Below, in pieces: positions 26,191-36,154 of a stretch of 64,000 nucleotides of DNA. The number at the start of each line of letters is the position of its first letter. The stretch's first letter is position 1. The position numbers and the translations under genes were made by a program. The notes below the pieces were generated by a model. It made no database searches, was not told the origin of the DNA, and saw only the letters and a list, made by a program, of their open reading frames with translations. Source of the stretch: Gymnorhina tibicen (taxonomy: Eukaryota > Chordata > Aves > Passeriformes > Artamidae); assembly GCA_013399875.1 (NCBI GenBank), contig VXAZ01009310.1, positions 1 to 64,000 of the forward strand. Direction: 5' to 3'.

Positions 26191-27308
26191 ACTTCATCTG
26201 CACATCAGGTGTTCTCATCCTAGTTCTGTTTTATTCTTGTTGGGGGTTTTTGGTTGAAGTTGTTTTGGGGTTTTTTGCAGTGATCTTCTTCCTTGGCAAA
26301 TAAGACAGACACAGCAGAAGTGGAAAGATCCACATCTTCACAGCTGCACCCTGAAAAATAGCACCACTTTCTGTTATATTTCTAACTTCAAATATGCTCA
26401 TATTATCAGAGATTAATTAACCTCCAGGCTTTCACATTATCATATGTTAAAACCAGCATTTTTTTGGTAGGGCCGTTTCAGTGCCTAGTTCCCTTCCTAA
26501 TTATCTCAAATCTCTTCAAATAAGTTGATGTCCTCACACACTTGAACACCACGATAATGAGCAACGCTGAAATGTCCATATGGAAAAGCTGAGTGAGACT
26601 TCACACTAGAAATCAATATTTAGAACACCCTCAAGTGGCAGGTTTGCAATTAGCACAGCAGCTTAAAAGATCAATTGCACATGTTTTGCCTTGTGCTAAT
26701 TAGTCACCATGCCATTGAAATTCTTAAGTGTGTGACATGATATTATTAATTGGAAATGACAGAAAAATCTAGATAACTGCTTTTGACTGTGTAAAAATAT
26801 CTGTAAAAGCTCCAGAGCTGCTTCTATTTGTAGACCAGCCTGGGAAAAAGGGAAATATTTTATTTTTGTTTTGTTACATAATCAATACCAACACATAATT
26901 TCATTAATGATGACTTTTTGCCTTCTGGGAATCTATTAGATGTTGCTTTTATGATATTTTTTGATGTGTATGAAGTTTGATAGATTACTCCAGATTTGAC
27001 TCTCTTGGTGTGTCTTGCTTCTATGAGGTATGTCCATCAGATTTATAACTTGGTTAAGAAACATTGCAACTTTGTTTTGAGCATTTCTAAAATATATGCC
27101 TGGCACAAACCCCAAATAAATTAAATTAAGCAGAATGCCTGACAAGAATAAGAGAAAAAAATACATTGACTTTGTTTATTTGAAACGGTGCTGTTTTCCC
27201 TAAAATCAAACTGCACTGGGTCCCTTTGAATTTTCATTAAGAAGCTCTCCTTTTCCAAAATTCTTACTGCCTTTTGTTAGGCTTTGCACTGCCCATGTGT
27301 TTCTGCAG
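26191..27308. other. Unique stretch, possible conserved non-coding DNA
   Basis: No gene or transposon is recognised. Segment 26380-26780 is rich in TAATTA and related A+T motifs (GATTAATTAACC near 26410, CTAATTAGTCACC near 26697, TTATTAATTGG near 26743), typical of homeodomain-binding conserved elements, but conservation cannot be seen from one sequence. Confidence 0.45.
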
Positions 27309-27414
27309 CTCCAGTGCTGGGAGGAGAGGTGGCTGGGATATTCAAAGTGCCTGAGAAAAGCAGGATGTGTTTCCTCACACACCCTTCGCTAACAGCAGTG
27401 GTGGAGGCACCTCG
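27309..27414 (+). other. Weak candidate internal exon
   Basis: A 106-nt segment between a TTTCTGCAG acceptor-like site and a CTCG/GTAAGA donor-like site. One frame, entered after two bases, reads codon-like (PVLGGEVAGIFKVPEKS...), and the frame from the first base is also open. The sequence directly abuts the duplicated block that starts at 27456. No protein family is recognised, and short open segments between AG and GT are common by chance. Confidence 0.12.
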
Positions 27415-27455
27415 GTAAGAAGTGTTTAAACTTGGCAAGAACTATTTAAAGAAGA

Positions 27456-28084
27456 ATTAAAAACTTCAGTAAGTGAAAGAAGAGACAACCTCAGAGAAAA
27501 ACTCCAACAGCTCAAAACTACTTTTCCTTTTGTGGTTATTGATCTAAACAAGTTCCCTCTGCATTGTCTGCGGTCAACATAACAGAGGATAAATGCAAAC
27601 AGTTTTGAGGCTCCTTTGAGCAGCCATCCAGTCTCAGTGCTGGGATTTATTGACCTTTCCCTGATGGTTCAGGTAAGGCAACACCAGGGCTTCCAGCTGG
27701 AAGGAGAGACAGAAACAGAAGGAAGCTGGCTGATGGATCTCCTGTGGAGATGGCTTTATTTCCATCTCTGCTTTCTTCTCTTGTGTCATAGGAAGTATTA
27801 AAAGGAATTTGAAGGATTCCCTTCACTTCTCTGTTGTTCTGAGTTCTCCTTTCTTGCTGCAAATGAGAGAAAATAGAGCAGTTCAGAGGAAGTAAAGCTG
27901 CAAAATCCATTCCCAAAATGTATCTGTTTTAAGTCGATATTAAGGAAAATTGTGAAAAAGGCCTAAAAGCTCTGGGCCTTCCTTTCTGGGAAAAGTGTTG
28001 AGGCAGAAAAGAGCCATTTCACTTACAGAAACTCTGCATAAAAGTTGGAAAGATAAAATAGATTGTTGCAAAGCCCTCTTGAGT
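27456..28084 (+). repeat. Duplicated 630-bp block, copy 1
   Basis: This block recurs at 29297-29927, offset by 1841 bases. The first 365 bases (27456-27820) match copy 2 with two substitutions and no gaps. The remaining 264 bases differ by many substitutions and several small indels. Neither edge carries LTR-like TG...CA ends or target duplications. It contains a TTCAG/GTAAGG donor-like site and a 61-codon frame at 27616-27801 that differs from the copy 2 frame by one residue. No known repeat family is recognised. Confidence 0.95.
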
Positions 28085-28224
28085 GTGTTTTCCAGGCTGA
28101 CTCTTGATTTCTTTTACCCACTCTTCTTTCCATGTGTGTTTTCTACAGAACTCTGTAGCAAGGAATTTTTCATCTTGTTTCCCTGCAGTTGGTTATTCCC
28201 AGTTATAAGCAGTATCTTTTAATT

Positions 28225-28760
28225 TCCTGCATTGAACAGCATCTTATTTAATTCAGACCATATCTTTTAATTTCTCCAGATCATTTTGAATGTTATGCCT
28301 GTCTTCCAAAATTCTCTTGGGATCTGTGAGACCTCCTAGTTTATTATCTTTTGCAAACTAATTGCTTCTGCAAGTCCTAAAGGGATGCTGTTCCAGAGCT
28401 GCATTGCTCTGAAATGGCAAAAACCTTTCTAATTTCCAACCTAAATATATTACTAGTCATGTTTGTTCTTGTTCCTCCCCTGTCTTAATTTCACTGGTGA
28501 TTTTAATTCTACTCCAATGCATTTATGGATGGCAATCAGACCTTCCATTCAGCTCATCACTTAATACACAAAATCCTCTTTGTTCTTCCCATGTTGAGAT
28601 TTCTGTTGCAGCTCCCTCCTTCCAGCCCTTCTGAAAGCCTCCTCCACTTTGACTTGATTTATCCTGATCTGGAGCAAACAACTGCTAAAATCCAGCAGCT
28701 TGTTCCTGTATTTCAGGTGCAGTCAGCACTTTATTGCAGCCTTACACACACACACCCATT
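28225..28760 (-). mobile_element. Probable ancient CR1/L3-type LINE, minus strand
   Basis: The plus strand matches the antisense layout of ancient CR1/L3 LINEs in order: 'CTCCAGATCATTTTGAATG', 'TATTATCTTTTGCAAACTAATTG', 'GGGATGCTGTTCCAGAGCTGC', 'TGGCAAAAACCTTTCTAATTTCCAACCTAAAT', 'CATGTTTGTTCTTGTTCCTCCCC', 'ATGGATGGCAATCAGACCTTCC'. Such copies are shared among amniotes. It sits between the two copies of the 630-bp duplication. It is too decayed to encode protein. The call is from remembered patterns; alignment to ancient LINE consensuses would settle it. Confidence 0.6.
28744..28755. repeat. Short (AC)6 microsatellite
   Basis: Six AC units at the right edge of the ancient LINE fossil. Confidence 0.9.
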
Positions 28761-29007
28761 CTAGAATATCTGTGTCTATTTTTAAAAAATAAAGTCAATT
28801 ATTCTGTATCTCATGGAGCTGATTATGGCAGGTGAGTTTTCTCTAAGTTCACTTTTCAGATTAAGTAGATCATAAAATAAAATACTCTGAAATCCACACA
28901 GATTCTGTTGGCTCAGGACGGTAGTTTTTTACAGACCAGTGTGGAAACTTGCAGATCTTCAACACCTCTTCTGTTAACACTGGCAAACACAAAATATATT
29001 CCTCCTA

Positions 29008-29192
29008 ATAGTGAGGCCTTGGCACAGGATGCCCACAGCAGCTGTGGCTGCCCCATCCCTGGAAGTGTCCAAGGCCAGGTTGGATGGGGCTTGGAGCAGC
29101 CTGGGATAGTGGAAGGTGTCCCTGCCCGTGGATGATGTTTAAGGTCCCTTAAAACTCCTCCTGTGCTTTTGTGATTCTCTGATCCTATAATC
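29008..29192 (+). mobile_element. CR1 LINE 3' end, plus strand
   Basis: AATAGTGAGGCCTTGGCACAGG, then GTGTCCAAGGCCAGGTTGG, GGAGCAGCCTGGGATAGTGG and CCCTGCCCGTGGATGATG (the usual CATGGCAGGGGGTGGAA stretch is partly deleted), ending TTTGTGATTCTCTGATCC. It lies between the duplicated blocks and is not itself duplicated. It has an internal deletion of about 15-20 bp relative to other copies in this window. Confidence 0.93.
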
Positions 29193-29296
29193 CACTTCAC
29201 ACAGTCAAACCATAACCCCCCGAGGCTGGTTTTGGTAAATTGTGTTGCTTTTCTCCACTCAGACCTCTCACACTGCTCAATTGTCCTGCGTGTGGG

Positions 29297-29927
29297 ATTA
29301 AAAACTTCAGTAAGTGAAAGAAGAGACAACCTCAGAGAAAAACTCCAACAGCTCAAAACTACATTTCCTTTTGTGGTTATTGATCTAAACAAGTTCCCTC
29401 TGCATTGTCTGCGGTCAACATAACAGAGGATAAATGCAAACAGTTTTGAGGCTCCTTTGAGCAGCCATCCAGTCTCAGTGCTGGGATTTATTGACCTTTC
29501 CCTGGTGGTTCAGGTAAGGCAACACCAGGGCTTCCAGCTGGAAGGAGAGACAGAAACAGAAGGAAGCTGGCTGATGGATCTCCTGTGGAGATGGCTTTAT
29601 TTCCATCTCTGCTTTCTTCTCTTGTGTCATAGGAAGTATTAAAAGGAATTTGAAGGATTCCTTTCACTTTCCGCTATTCTTGAACATGTTCTGGCTTCTC
29701 TTTCCTTTCTTCCTGCAAATCACAAAGCAGTTTAGAGGAAGTAAAGCTGCAAAATCCATTCCCAAAATGTATCTGCTTTAAACTGATGCTAAGGAAAATT
29801 GTGAAAAAATCCTAAAGGCTCTGAGCCCTTTTTTTGTGTTGAGGGGGGAAAAGAGCCACTTCATATACAGGAAATTTGCAAAAAAAGTTGGAAAGGTGAA
29901 GTAGATTGTTGCAAAGCCCTCTTGAGT
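29297..29927 (+). repeat. Duplicated 630-bp block, copy 2
   Basis: The second copy of 27456-28084. The left part (29297-29661) is nearly identical to copy 1 (two differences), and the right part is clearly diverged. The flanks on both sides are unrelated to those of copy 1, so the duplication covers only this block and not the CR1 and ancient LINE between the copies. The 61-codon frame at 29457-29642 mirrors that in copy 1. Confidence 0.95.
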
Positions 29928-30464
29928 AAGAGGGAAACATCAGCTACAAAAGTAAATTTGTAGTCAATCTGCCTCCTTGTTTGGTCCTGTACTGCTGTTT
30001 TTTAAAAACTAAAGAATCTCATTTCTACCAAAAATGAGTCACTGATATCTTGACCCATCTTGACCTTGCCTTCAGCTGTGACAAGATTTCTGTGACTGTT
30101 TCCCCCTGTTGTATTGTAGCTGTGTTGGGCATCAATAACGTTGTCTAATGATCTAATCTTTTTTGATTGAAACCTAAAACAACAAGATTAACTCACCAAA
30201 TGTCATTAATTCTCAAAAACAAAAATATTGTGATGGCACCAAGGCTGAAAGTATACGCAGCAATTAGAAAAGCAGTAAAAAGTTTAAAAGGATGTGTAAT
30301 TCCAAAATTAAGCAAAATAAAAACAGAAAAGTACACTTAGAAGATATTAAGATGAAAAAACCAGATTTTGAAAAAATCTTAAGTGTGACTTACAGTGCAA
30401 TCAGGTAATAATTATGTAACTAAAGGTATTAAAATTGGTGGTTTAAATGCAAACAAACTTTAGC
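29928..30464. other. Unique A+T-rich stretch
   Basis: A+T-rich sequence with no recognised gene or repeat, lying between the second duplicated block and the fossil coding region. Confidence 0.45.
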
Positions 30465-30780
30465 TTATTCTAATGTATATACTCCCTCTCTAGGACATTT
30501 TATTTCTGATATATAATGAGCATCCCAAACTTCAGTGGATTTGCTCTCAAAGCAGACCGCAAAGTCCACCACTTGATCAATTTTTCCTTTGCAAATATCA
30601 AGCCAAGTTTTGAGTTCTTTGTGCTCATCCTTGATGAGAAGGTTTTGATAGTCTGCCCACACAGAGTTTTTTGGTTTCTTGGTGAATAGTTTTTGTTGTT
30701 TTGATGCAGGCATCCTTCACAACTTGACAGATGCCTAAAATATGCCAGGTGTGAAATTTGCTGTCATTGAATGGTCCTAG
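30465..30780 (-). pseudogene. Fossil coding segment, possible DNA-transposase relic
   Basis: On the minus strand 30780-30650 reads an open frame with FNDSKFHTWHILGICQVVKD, then shifts frame near 30650-30700 into a second open frame (30713-30465) with HKELKTWLDICKGKIDQVVD and a Trp/Phe-rich end. The hydrophobic 'x-W-H-I' motif followed by a basic helix and a 'W-x-x-I' segment resembles, from memory, a conserved part of THAP-type or Kolobok-like DDE transposases. At least one frameshift and upstream stops make it dead. The family assignment is tentative. Confidence 0.35.
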
Positions 30781-31639
30781 CACTGTCCTTGCTCCAATTC
30801 CAGAAATCCCTGGTGGGATCTATGTCTCATAAAATTAAAGGACTCTCAGCAATTGCCTCTCAAGGGGCACAACTCATAATCCAGTCAGTGCTAACTGGGC
30901 AGTTTTCAAAATGTCCTGTTTTGCAGCCTTGCCTTCATAGTTTAGTTTATTATTTGAACTATTTCTTTGTTTACAGGCCTTGGGAAAACTGGTTTAAGTC
31001 AAAAGAACTGGAAGCACACACTGGTGGTTTAGAGGTTTCCAGTAGTGTTTGAGGAAATAGAAATAACACATTTCTCCTTCTCAATGTCTCCAGCAGTCAT
31101 AAGTAGCTTCTCCATATAATTTGTGGAATTTCCTCTCTCCCCTGAGAAGTCTGGTGGATCACAGTGTCACCAGAGTGGGCCGGCACACTCACATGAAAAG
31201 TAAATTTAGGAGATCTCATCACCCACACCTCTCCATCTCTAGGATTGCCACATGGAAACGGGTTTGTGTTCAAGCAATGAATTTGTGTGTTTGCCACTTT
31301 TTAATTACTGGTGACAAGGGTGGAGGGAAGTGTCCCTTGATGTGAACGATCAGCTGGGTCATTCTTGTGCTTGTGACCACCTGAGCCAGCAAGAACTTCC
31401 CCAGAAATTTCGTGGGTCCCTCTCTTCCGAGGGATTTTTCTCAAGCAGGTCTCATTTTTTTTCAAGTCTTCTTGTTTCAACTCAGGATCAGCTGGAGTTT
31501 CAGGTGTTTTCCAGACTTTCCTGGAGGTCTCACGCCCAAGACTCCAGTGCCTGCCTTCTGGAAGTTGCAGTCATTTGTTTTAAGTGAGTTCATGTAAAAT
31601 CTGCAGCTCTTTGAACACTTAAGGGTTTAAGGCCAGTCA

Positions 31640-32130
31640 AGCAGCAAGAAGAAACAACAGTTGCCATGATGAAATTCAAGCCTTCAAAAGTTAAGCTCAA
31701 TAAATCCAAGCACTCTGAGATTTCCATAGCAGTGCTCTTCCTCACTGACAGCTACCGCCACCATTTTCCTGTTACAAGTTGCAGAAACTGCCAGGTTAAA
31801 AAATGCTGGTCCTGAGTCACACTTTGAGATGGGGTCACTTCTCTACACCGTCTCCTTCCTTTCATTATTCTAGATCAATTCTGCCATTTTGATGGGCATT
31901 TTCAATGGCAGTGATTATCTGTTGGTCAAAACCTTTCCCTTCCAAGAGCCAGGGAACTTTCATATATTAATGTCAAAACCCACACAACCCAAAGCTCTTG
32001 GTTTTTTCTTGGCATGTTGCAGAGTGAGCTGCAAGATATTTCTTTTTTGAGCAGCTGGAGAGCACCATGACCCCTCTTTGTCAGAAGTTAATGGGGCTTG
32101 TCTTTGCCAGCCTCATAGAAAGGGTCCACG
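31640..32130 (-). pseudogene. Fossil coding segment, minus strand, unassigned
   Basis: One minus-strand frame, interrupted by several stops, reads SKKKYLAAHSATCQEKTKSF (spacing like a Cys/His motif) and then KVPWLLEGKGFDQQIITAIE over 31966-31868. A neighbouring frame at about 31840-31684 is open for about 50 codons (with CNRKMVAVAVSEEEHCYG). The alternating open frames suggest an old protein gene broken by frameshifts, in line with the segments on either side. No family is recognised with confidence. Confidence 0.3.
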
Positions 32131-32501
32131 CAACTTTTTGAGCACTGTTTGTTTAGTGGTGATTGGCCTCTAGTTATTAATATATTTTATTTATTCAGCA
32201 CCATTTGTCCAGGGAATTAGTACCCTTTAAAGCTGTCAGGAGTCATGACTGTGGTCAGAATACATTGAATAAACATGCTAAGACTGCTCTAAGGGTTGTC
32301 TTAAAGCAAGTTTTTTTAACATGGCTCTGTCCTGAATTTTTACCCATTTCTCCCATAATTTTCTGTAATTATAGATTTGATTCCTGAATTCTCAATTACA
32401 TTGCTGCTTGAAAATAACCTTAGGCCTTGAAATGTTATTGCTTTCTCTGAATTTTAATTCTAGCTCTTAACTTTCTTCATCTGATAATGAAGAAACCCTT
32501 T

Positions 32502-33062
32502 TCAGAGGCAATGCCATTGATTGTATACTGTTGATTTACGTTTTAATCTCGAAATGTAAAATTTTTTTTTCAAACTCTCTTCAGAATAACCTTTTAGAGC
32601 AGGATATATGGCTATATCTTTTTGGTATGAATGAGCTATTTTCTCTCGCAACTGAGGCCACCATTTTTGTGCAAATGTTTTTCTCTTCTTAAAAAACTTT
32701 GTTGAACTAAATGTGGGTTTATGCCCAAGTAATTTACCTGATCCTTCAGCTGAAAGGATCTCCATCCCTACAAAAGGTTTAGGCCCCTGTTTAAGAAGGT
32801 ACTGGCAAGCAATCTCAATTTTAAATTTAGCTTGAAATTTAGGGAGAAACCCTAAAAAAAAGCCTTATTTGAGGACACTGTGAGAAGGCTTATTTGCCTC
32901 AGTGGCTCAGCTGTCTCTGGCCCAATCTGCCAACCTGCCTGGCCACTGTTGACAACAGTGGCAAATCCTTTCCTTGAGTGTGTGCAGATGGTTCTTGAAC
33001 CAATTATGCCCTTTTGAGCCACTGTTTGCATTCAGAATCTTTTGCTCAGTTCCAAGCAGCTG
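32502..33062 (-). pseudogene. Fossil coding segment, minus strand, 187 codons with two stops
   Basis: A single minus-strand frame runs 187 codons with only two internal stops, against roughly nine or ten expected by chance in DNA this A+T-rich. It reads WFKNHLHTLKERICHCCQQW, a stop, a second stop, then KFQAKFKIEIACQYLLKQG and KTFAQKWWPQLREKI, ending with a TGA at 32502. It is rich in K, F, W and paired Cys, as in a nucleic-acid-binding protein. A CAG acceptor-like site (CCCTGGTAATGGCCTTAGCAG) lies just upstream, so a dead exon is an alternative to a dead transposon. Confidence 0.4.
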
Positions 33063-34518
33063 CTAAGGCCATTACCAGGGGAAGGAGAGTTATTCTTAAT
33101 TTAGTGCAAGGTTTGGTACAGCCCCTGTACGTAACCCGGATTTAATTATAGTCTATAAGCCTCACATATGCTCATAATTTAATGGTGTCACACTAATGCA
33201 ATGCTTTGCGTGGTGCTATTCACGTCTAAGATGAGCTTTAGGTGCTGTTTTGCTGGGCAATATGTAAAATGTCAGTGTATGTGACTGTCCTTGTCCTAGA
33301 AAGCTTCCTTAAAACAAAGCAGAATGTGTTGGAAAATAATCAACAGGAAGAGTACAAGAGAATTCATATTGATAAAATTGTAATTCCACAACGGACTCTC
33401 CCTGTTGAGTTTGTTTCTTTCTTCTCTGGGAATTTTGAGAGTTTGGTTTAGAGGACAACAAGATGATTGTGTGGATATTTACAGAGTTCTTCCTACTCTT
33501 GAGGGCAGCGTGGGAGAAAGCGTGACAGCTCCTGGGAATTTTGAAGGGCAGGTCTGCAAGGGGGCAACCAACCCCTTAGAAGTCAATCCCACCTATGAGT
33601 AACCAGCTGTGACTCATCAGAGGCTTTGGCATCTTTTATTAAGGCTTTTCAAAAGTCTCCACATCCTAAAAAATCATGTGGGCAACGCACGAGTGCGATT
33701 AAGTCAGAGCAGCGCTCAGGCCCACAGATTAATAGAGGAAATAACACCACTAATTCACCTAAGTGCTTGTACACAGAAATAGCAAAGGAAGATGAACAAC
33801 TTCAAGAGCTCCACAACCCCAGGTGTAATGGCATTATAACCAATAAAAGCCCTGGTATCCTAGCACCAAACACCCTTTTTCTGTTTTCTGACTCGTAGAG
33901 TGCACAATGCTCCTTGTTGGCATCACTATTCATAAACCAGATCCAAAGGCCAGGACTAAAGGAATCACACAGACTTCAGCAGTGGCTGCATTTATTCTGC
34001 CTCCTTTCCACAAAATTACTTCTGGGAGTGATCAGTTTTTATAGTTTTGTCTGATTCCCAAATCGTTGGGCTATATCATGCTGTAATTCCAGGCTTCTGT
34101 GTCTTTGACATATAGAATTTGTTTGATCAGACAATAACAGCTTCTCATCCCTGTACACTCTCATCTCTCCTCAGACAAATTCACTGATTCCTTCCCATTT
34201 CAGCCCAGCATTGGAAAACTAAACATTCAAAATGCGCTCTGGCAGGCACTAAGTGCTTTTTAGAAGGTGTGTGACACTTGCCAGCTTTTATAGCTTCCTT
34301 CTACCTGCCATCTCCAGCACCTTTCCTGGTTGCAGCTCTCTCTTTTCCCTCACAAAAGACCACCTTCAGCATTTTCAGCTAATTTTTAATCACAGAATCA
34401 TAGACAATGTTGGCTCTTCTTTTGACAAAACAAATATGACCAAAGGGTGTGTAACCCGCCTTAATTTCTGCCTAGAGATTAATGGGGGTATTTTAGGGAC
34501 CAGTCTCAGTTTCCAAAC
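33063..34518. other. Unique stretch, no recognised gene
   Basis: No repeat is recognised. The plus-strand frames at 33242-33451 and 33626-33898 (90 codons, Lys/Asn/Ser-rich) have no family features. Segment 33480-33600 is locally GC-richer. Confidence 0.45.
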
Positions 34519-34640
34519 CCATGTTGGATGGAGCTCTGAGCAACCTGGTGTAGTGGAAGATGTCCCTGCCCATGGCAGGGGGTGGAATGAGATGAGCTTT
34601 AAGGTCCCTTCCAACCCCAACCATTCTGGGATTCTGTGAT
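34519..34640 (+). mobile_element. CR1 LINE 3' end, plus strand, short
   Basis: Only the last 120 bp of CR1 remain: CCATGTTGGATGGAGCTCTGAGC, GTGTAGTGGAAGATGTCCC, CCCATGGCAGGGGGTGGAATGAG and GCTTTAAGGTCCCTTCC, ending ATTCTGGGATTCTGTGATG. The tail octamers are intact. The 103-codon minus-strand frame at 34390-34701 overlaps it and is a repeat translation. Confidence 0.93.
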
Positions 34641-35169
34641 GGGATATCACATGATTTTGGAAAACATAGGTGTTTCTAGAACTGAGGGAAAAAGATGACA
34701 TGATGATTATATGATGTTTTTTAGGTGTGGAGAAGTTGGAATTGCGAAGCCCAGCAGTAAATGTGTGAATATGCTGCTATCACACCAAATCTGTGGTCAC
34801 AGATGCCAAGGACTTGAAACAGCTCTCAGATTTGTTCTGGCATCTGGGACATCAATGTGTCTACTCGGAGTTTTGATAGAAGTGTCTGTCTTCCTGTCAT
34901 TTGTTAAAGAAGCTTCTGGAAAATGGGAAGTGCCACCATCTTACATGGCTGCAGTGAAGAAAAGCTCTACAATGTCAGAGCAGATGACTGAAGAGATGAC
35001 ATTGGTTAAAAGATTTTGTTAAAGCTGTGTTCATGATACCATTTCTTTAAGTGAGTTAAGGTAGAATTAGCTCTTCTGAGACAATCTTGCCCATTTTTCC
35101 CTGCCCTTACGATCTGAACTGTCAGTCTAACATGAGAACCACCTCCCTTTTTTCCTCTGTGTGTTCTAG
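34641..35169. other. Unique stretch upstream of the candidate exons
   Basis: A 103-codon plus-strand frame at 34711-35022 starts near a TGTTTTTTAG acceptor-like site. Its sequence shows no family resemblance and no strong donor follows it, so it is not called as an exon. Confidence 0.4.
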
Positions 35170-35221
35170 TTTTTCCTCTGTGAAGGTGGAATCCAATCCA
35201 CCAACGAAGCTGAGAAAATGT
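35170..35221 (+). CDS. Candidate small internal exon of an unidentified gene
   Basis: A 52-nt segment bounded by a pyrimidine-rich acceptor (TTTTTTCCTCTGTGTGTTCTAG) and a consensus donor (GTAAGT at 35222). The frame from the first base is open and reads FFLCEGGIQSTNEAEKM plus one leftover base; the second frame is also open and the third hits a stop. The leftover base joins exactly in phase to the next candidate exon at 35995. No protein family is recognised. At this size a chance match to splice consensus is quite possible. Confidence 0.25.
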
Positions 35222-35561
35222 GTAAGTGCACTGGAACACCCACAACTTCATTTCTGTGCCTTCTAAACTAACACCTGAATCTCAGAACCAAGGATCTGTT
35301 GGAAATGTTTGGATCAAATTTGACTTAATTTGCTGATAATGCTATGGAAGCCCTGTTGTATTTTTCAGAAAATGTGTGCTGAGCAGAGTAGACAGAGTCT
35401 GCAGAGTCTCCTGGACCTCCTGCTCCAAGCCTGATCCAAGAAATAACAAAATGTTCCTTATCCTTCTTCTACATGCTACTTAGTCTGCAAAACAGACTTT
35501 GTCCACTTTGCTATTAGCTTCATATAATTGGATTTGAATGGATAATGTGGGAGAAGCTCAG

Positions 35562-35587
35562 TATAAATTCTCAACAGAGAATTTATA
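35562..35587. repeat. Perfect 11-bp inverted repeat with 4-base loop
   Basis: TATAAATTCTC at 35562-35572 and GAGAATTTATA at 35577-35587 are exact inverted copies around AACA. It lies in the presumed intron between the two candidate exons. Part of the motif recurs just downstream (CTCAACAGAGC near 35602). Confidence 0.75.
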
Positions 35588-35994
35588 TATCAGTATAATA
35601 GCTCAACAGAGCTAGCTGATCATTTTGGAGTAAATCCAATTGGTGGAGAGTAGCTGCTACTGGCAAGTGAGGCCTTTTCTACTGTTTAAAGCTAATGCAA
35701 CAGAGACTGAAGGTTCTGATAACAACCTACTTCTTCCTTTCTGAGGAGTTTTTGTCTGCCCAAGTTGACCACTGAGGACAACACTCCAATTATTAACCAT
35801 TGAAAATGTTTTCTATAAACTGGATTGACTCCACAGGAGGGAGAGGAATGTTTCTATGGAGGAACTTCCACTTCATTTCTGGAGGAAAGAGGTTTTATTT
35901 ACAAGTGACCAGAAGAGTCAATATAAATAATATAAAAATATTTTTAAAAATTTCATATTATCTCCTCTTAGTCTCACAACTGTCTTCTTCTCAG

Positions 35995-36154
35995 CCTTTT
36001 TCACAAAACGTGAAAATTTGGATGGTGGGAATCTCAGCTTTGCAATCAGTCTCCTGCTGAAGGATGGACACAGACTGAGTGTGAACACGAGCAGTGCAAA
36101 CATCTACACCAGAACTAATTACGTCAGGATTCCTGGCCATCTGGTGGGAATCAA
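35995..36154 (+). CDS. Candidate internal exon of an unidentified gene
   Basis: A 160-nt segment between an acceptor (CTGTCTTCTTCTCAG) and a donor (CAA/GTGAGT at 36155). The frame entered after two bases is open throughout: FTKRENLDGGNLSFAISLLL, then KDGHRLSVNTSSANIYTR, then NYVRIPGHLVGIK. The alternation of hydrophobic and polar residues is like an extracellular beta-sandwich domain, and NLS and NTS are potential N-glycosylation sequons. Entry phase 1 fits the preceding candidate exon; exit phase is 2. An alternative acceptor at 35970-35971 keeps the frame open. The gene is not recognised, and no downstream partner exon was found. Confidence 0.4.

Noticed and set aside
25649..26223. Open frames up to 151 codons on both strands
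   Set aside because: The right half is the CR1 at 25971-26190 read in several frames, and the left half has no features. Similar repeat-derived frames at 2391-2786, 15734-16231, 42144-42476, 47343-47697 and 53794-54503 were rejected for the same reason.
27456..29927. The duplicated block as a pair of LTRs around a provirus
   Set aside because: The copies lack TG...CA ends, target duplications, a primer-binding site or any retroviral gene, and the interval between them holds an ancient LINE and a CR1.
34711..35022. 103-codon plus-strand frame near an acceptor-like site
   Set aside because: No convincing donor follows and the composition is not exon-like; the junction with the candidate exon at 35170 would require an unsupported splice.
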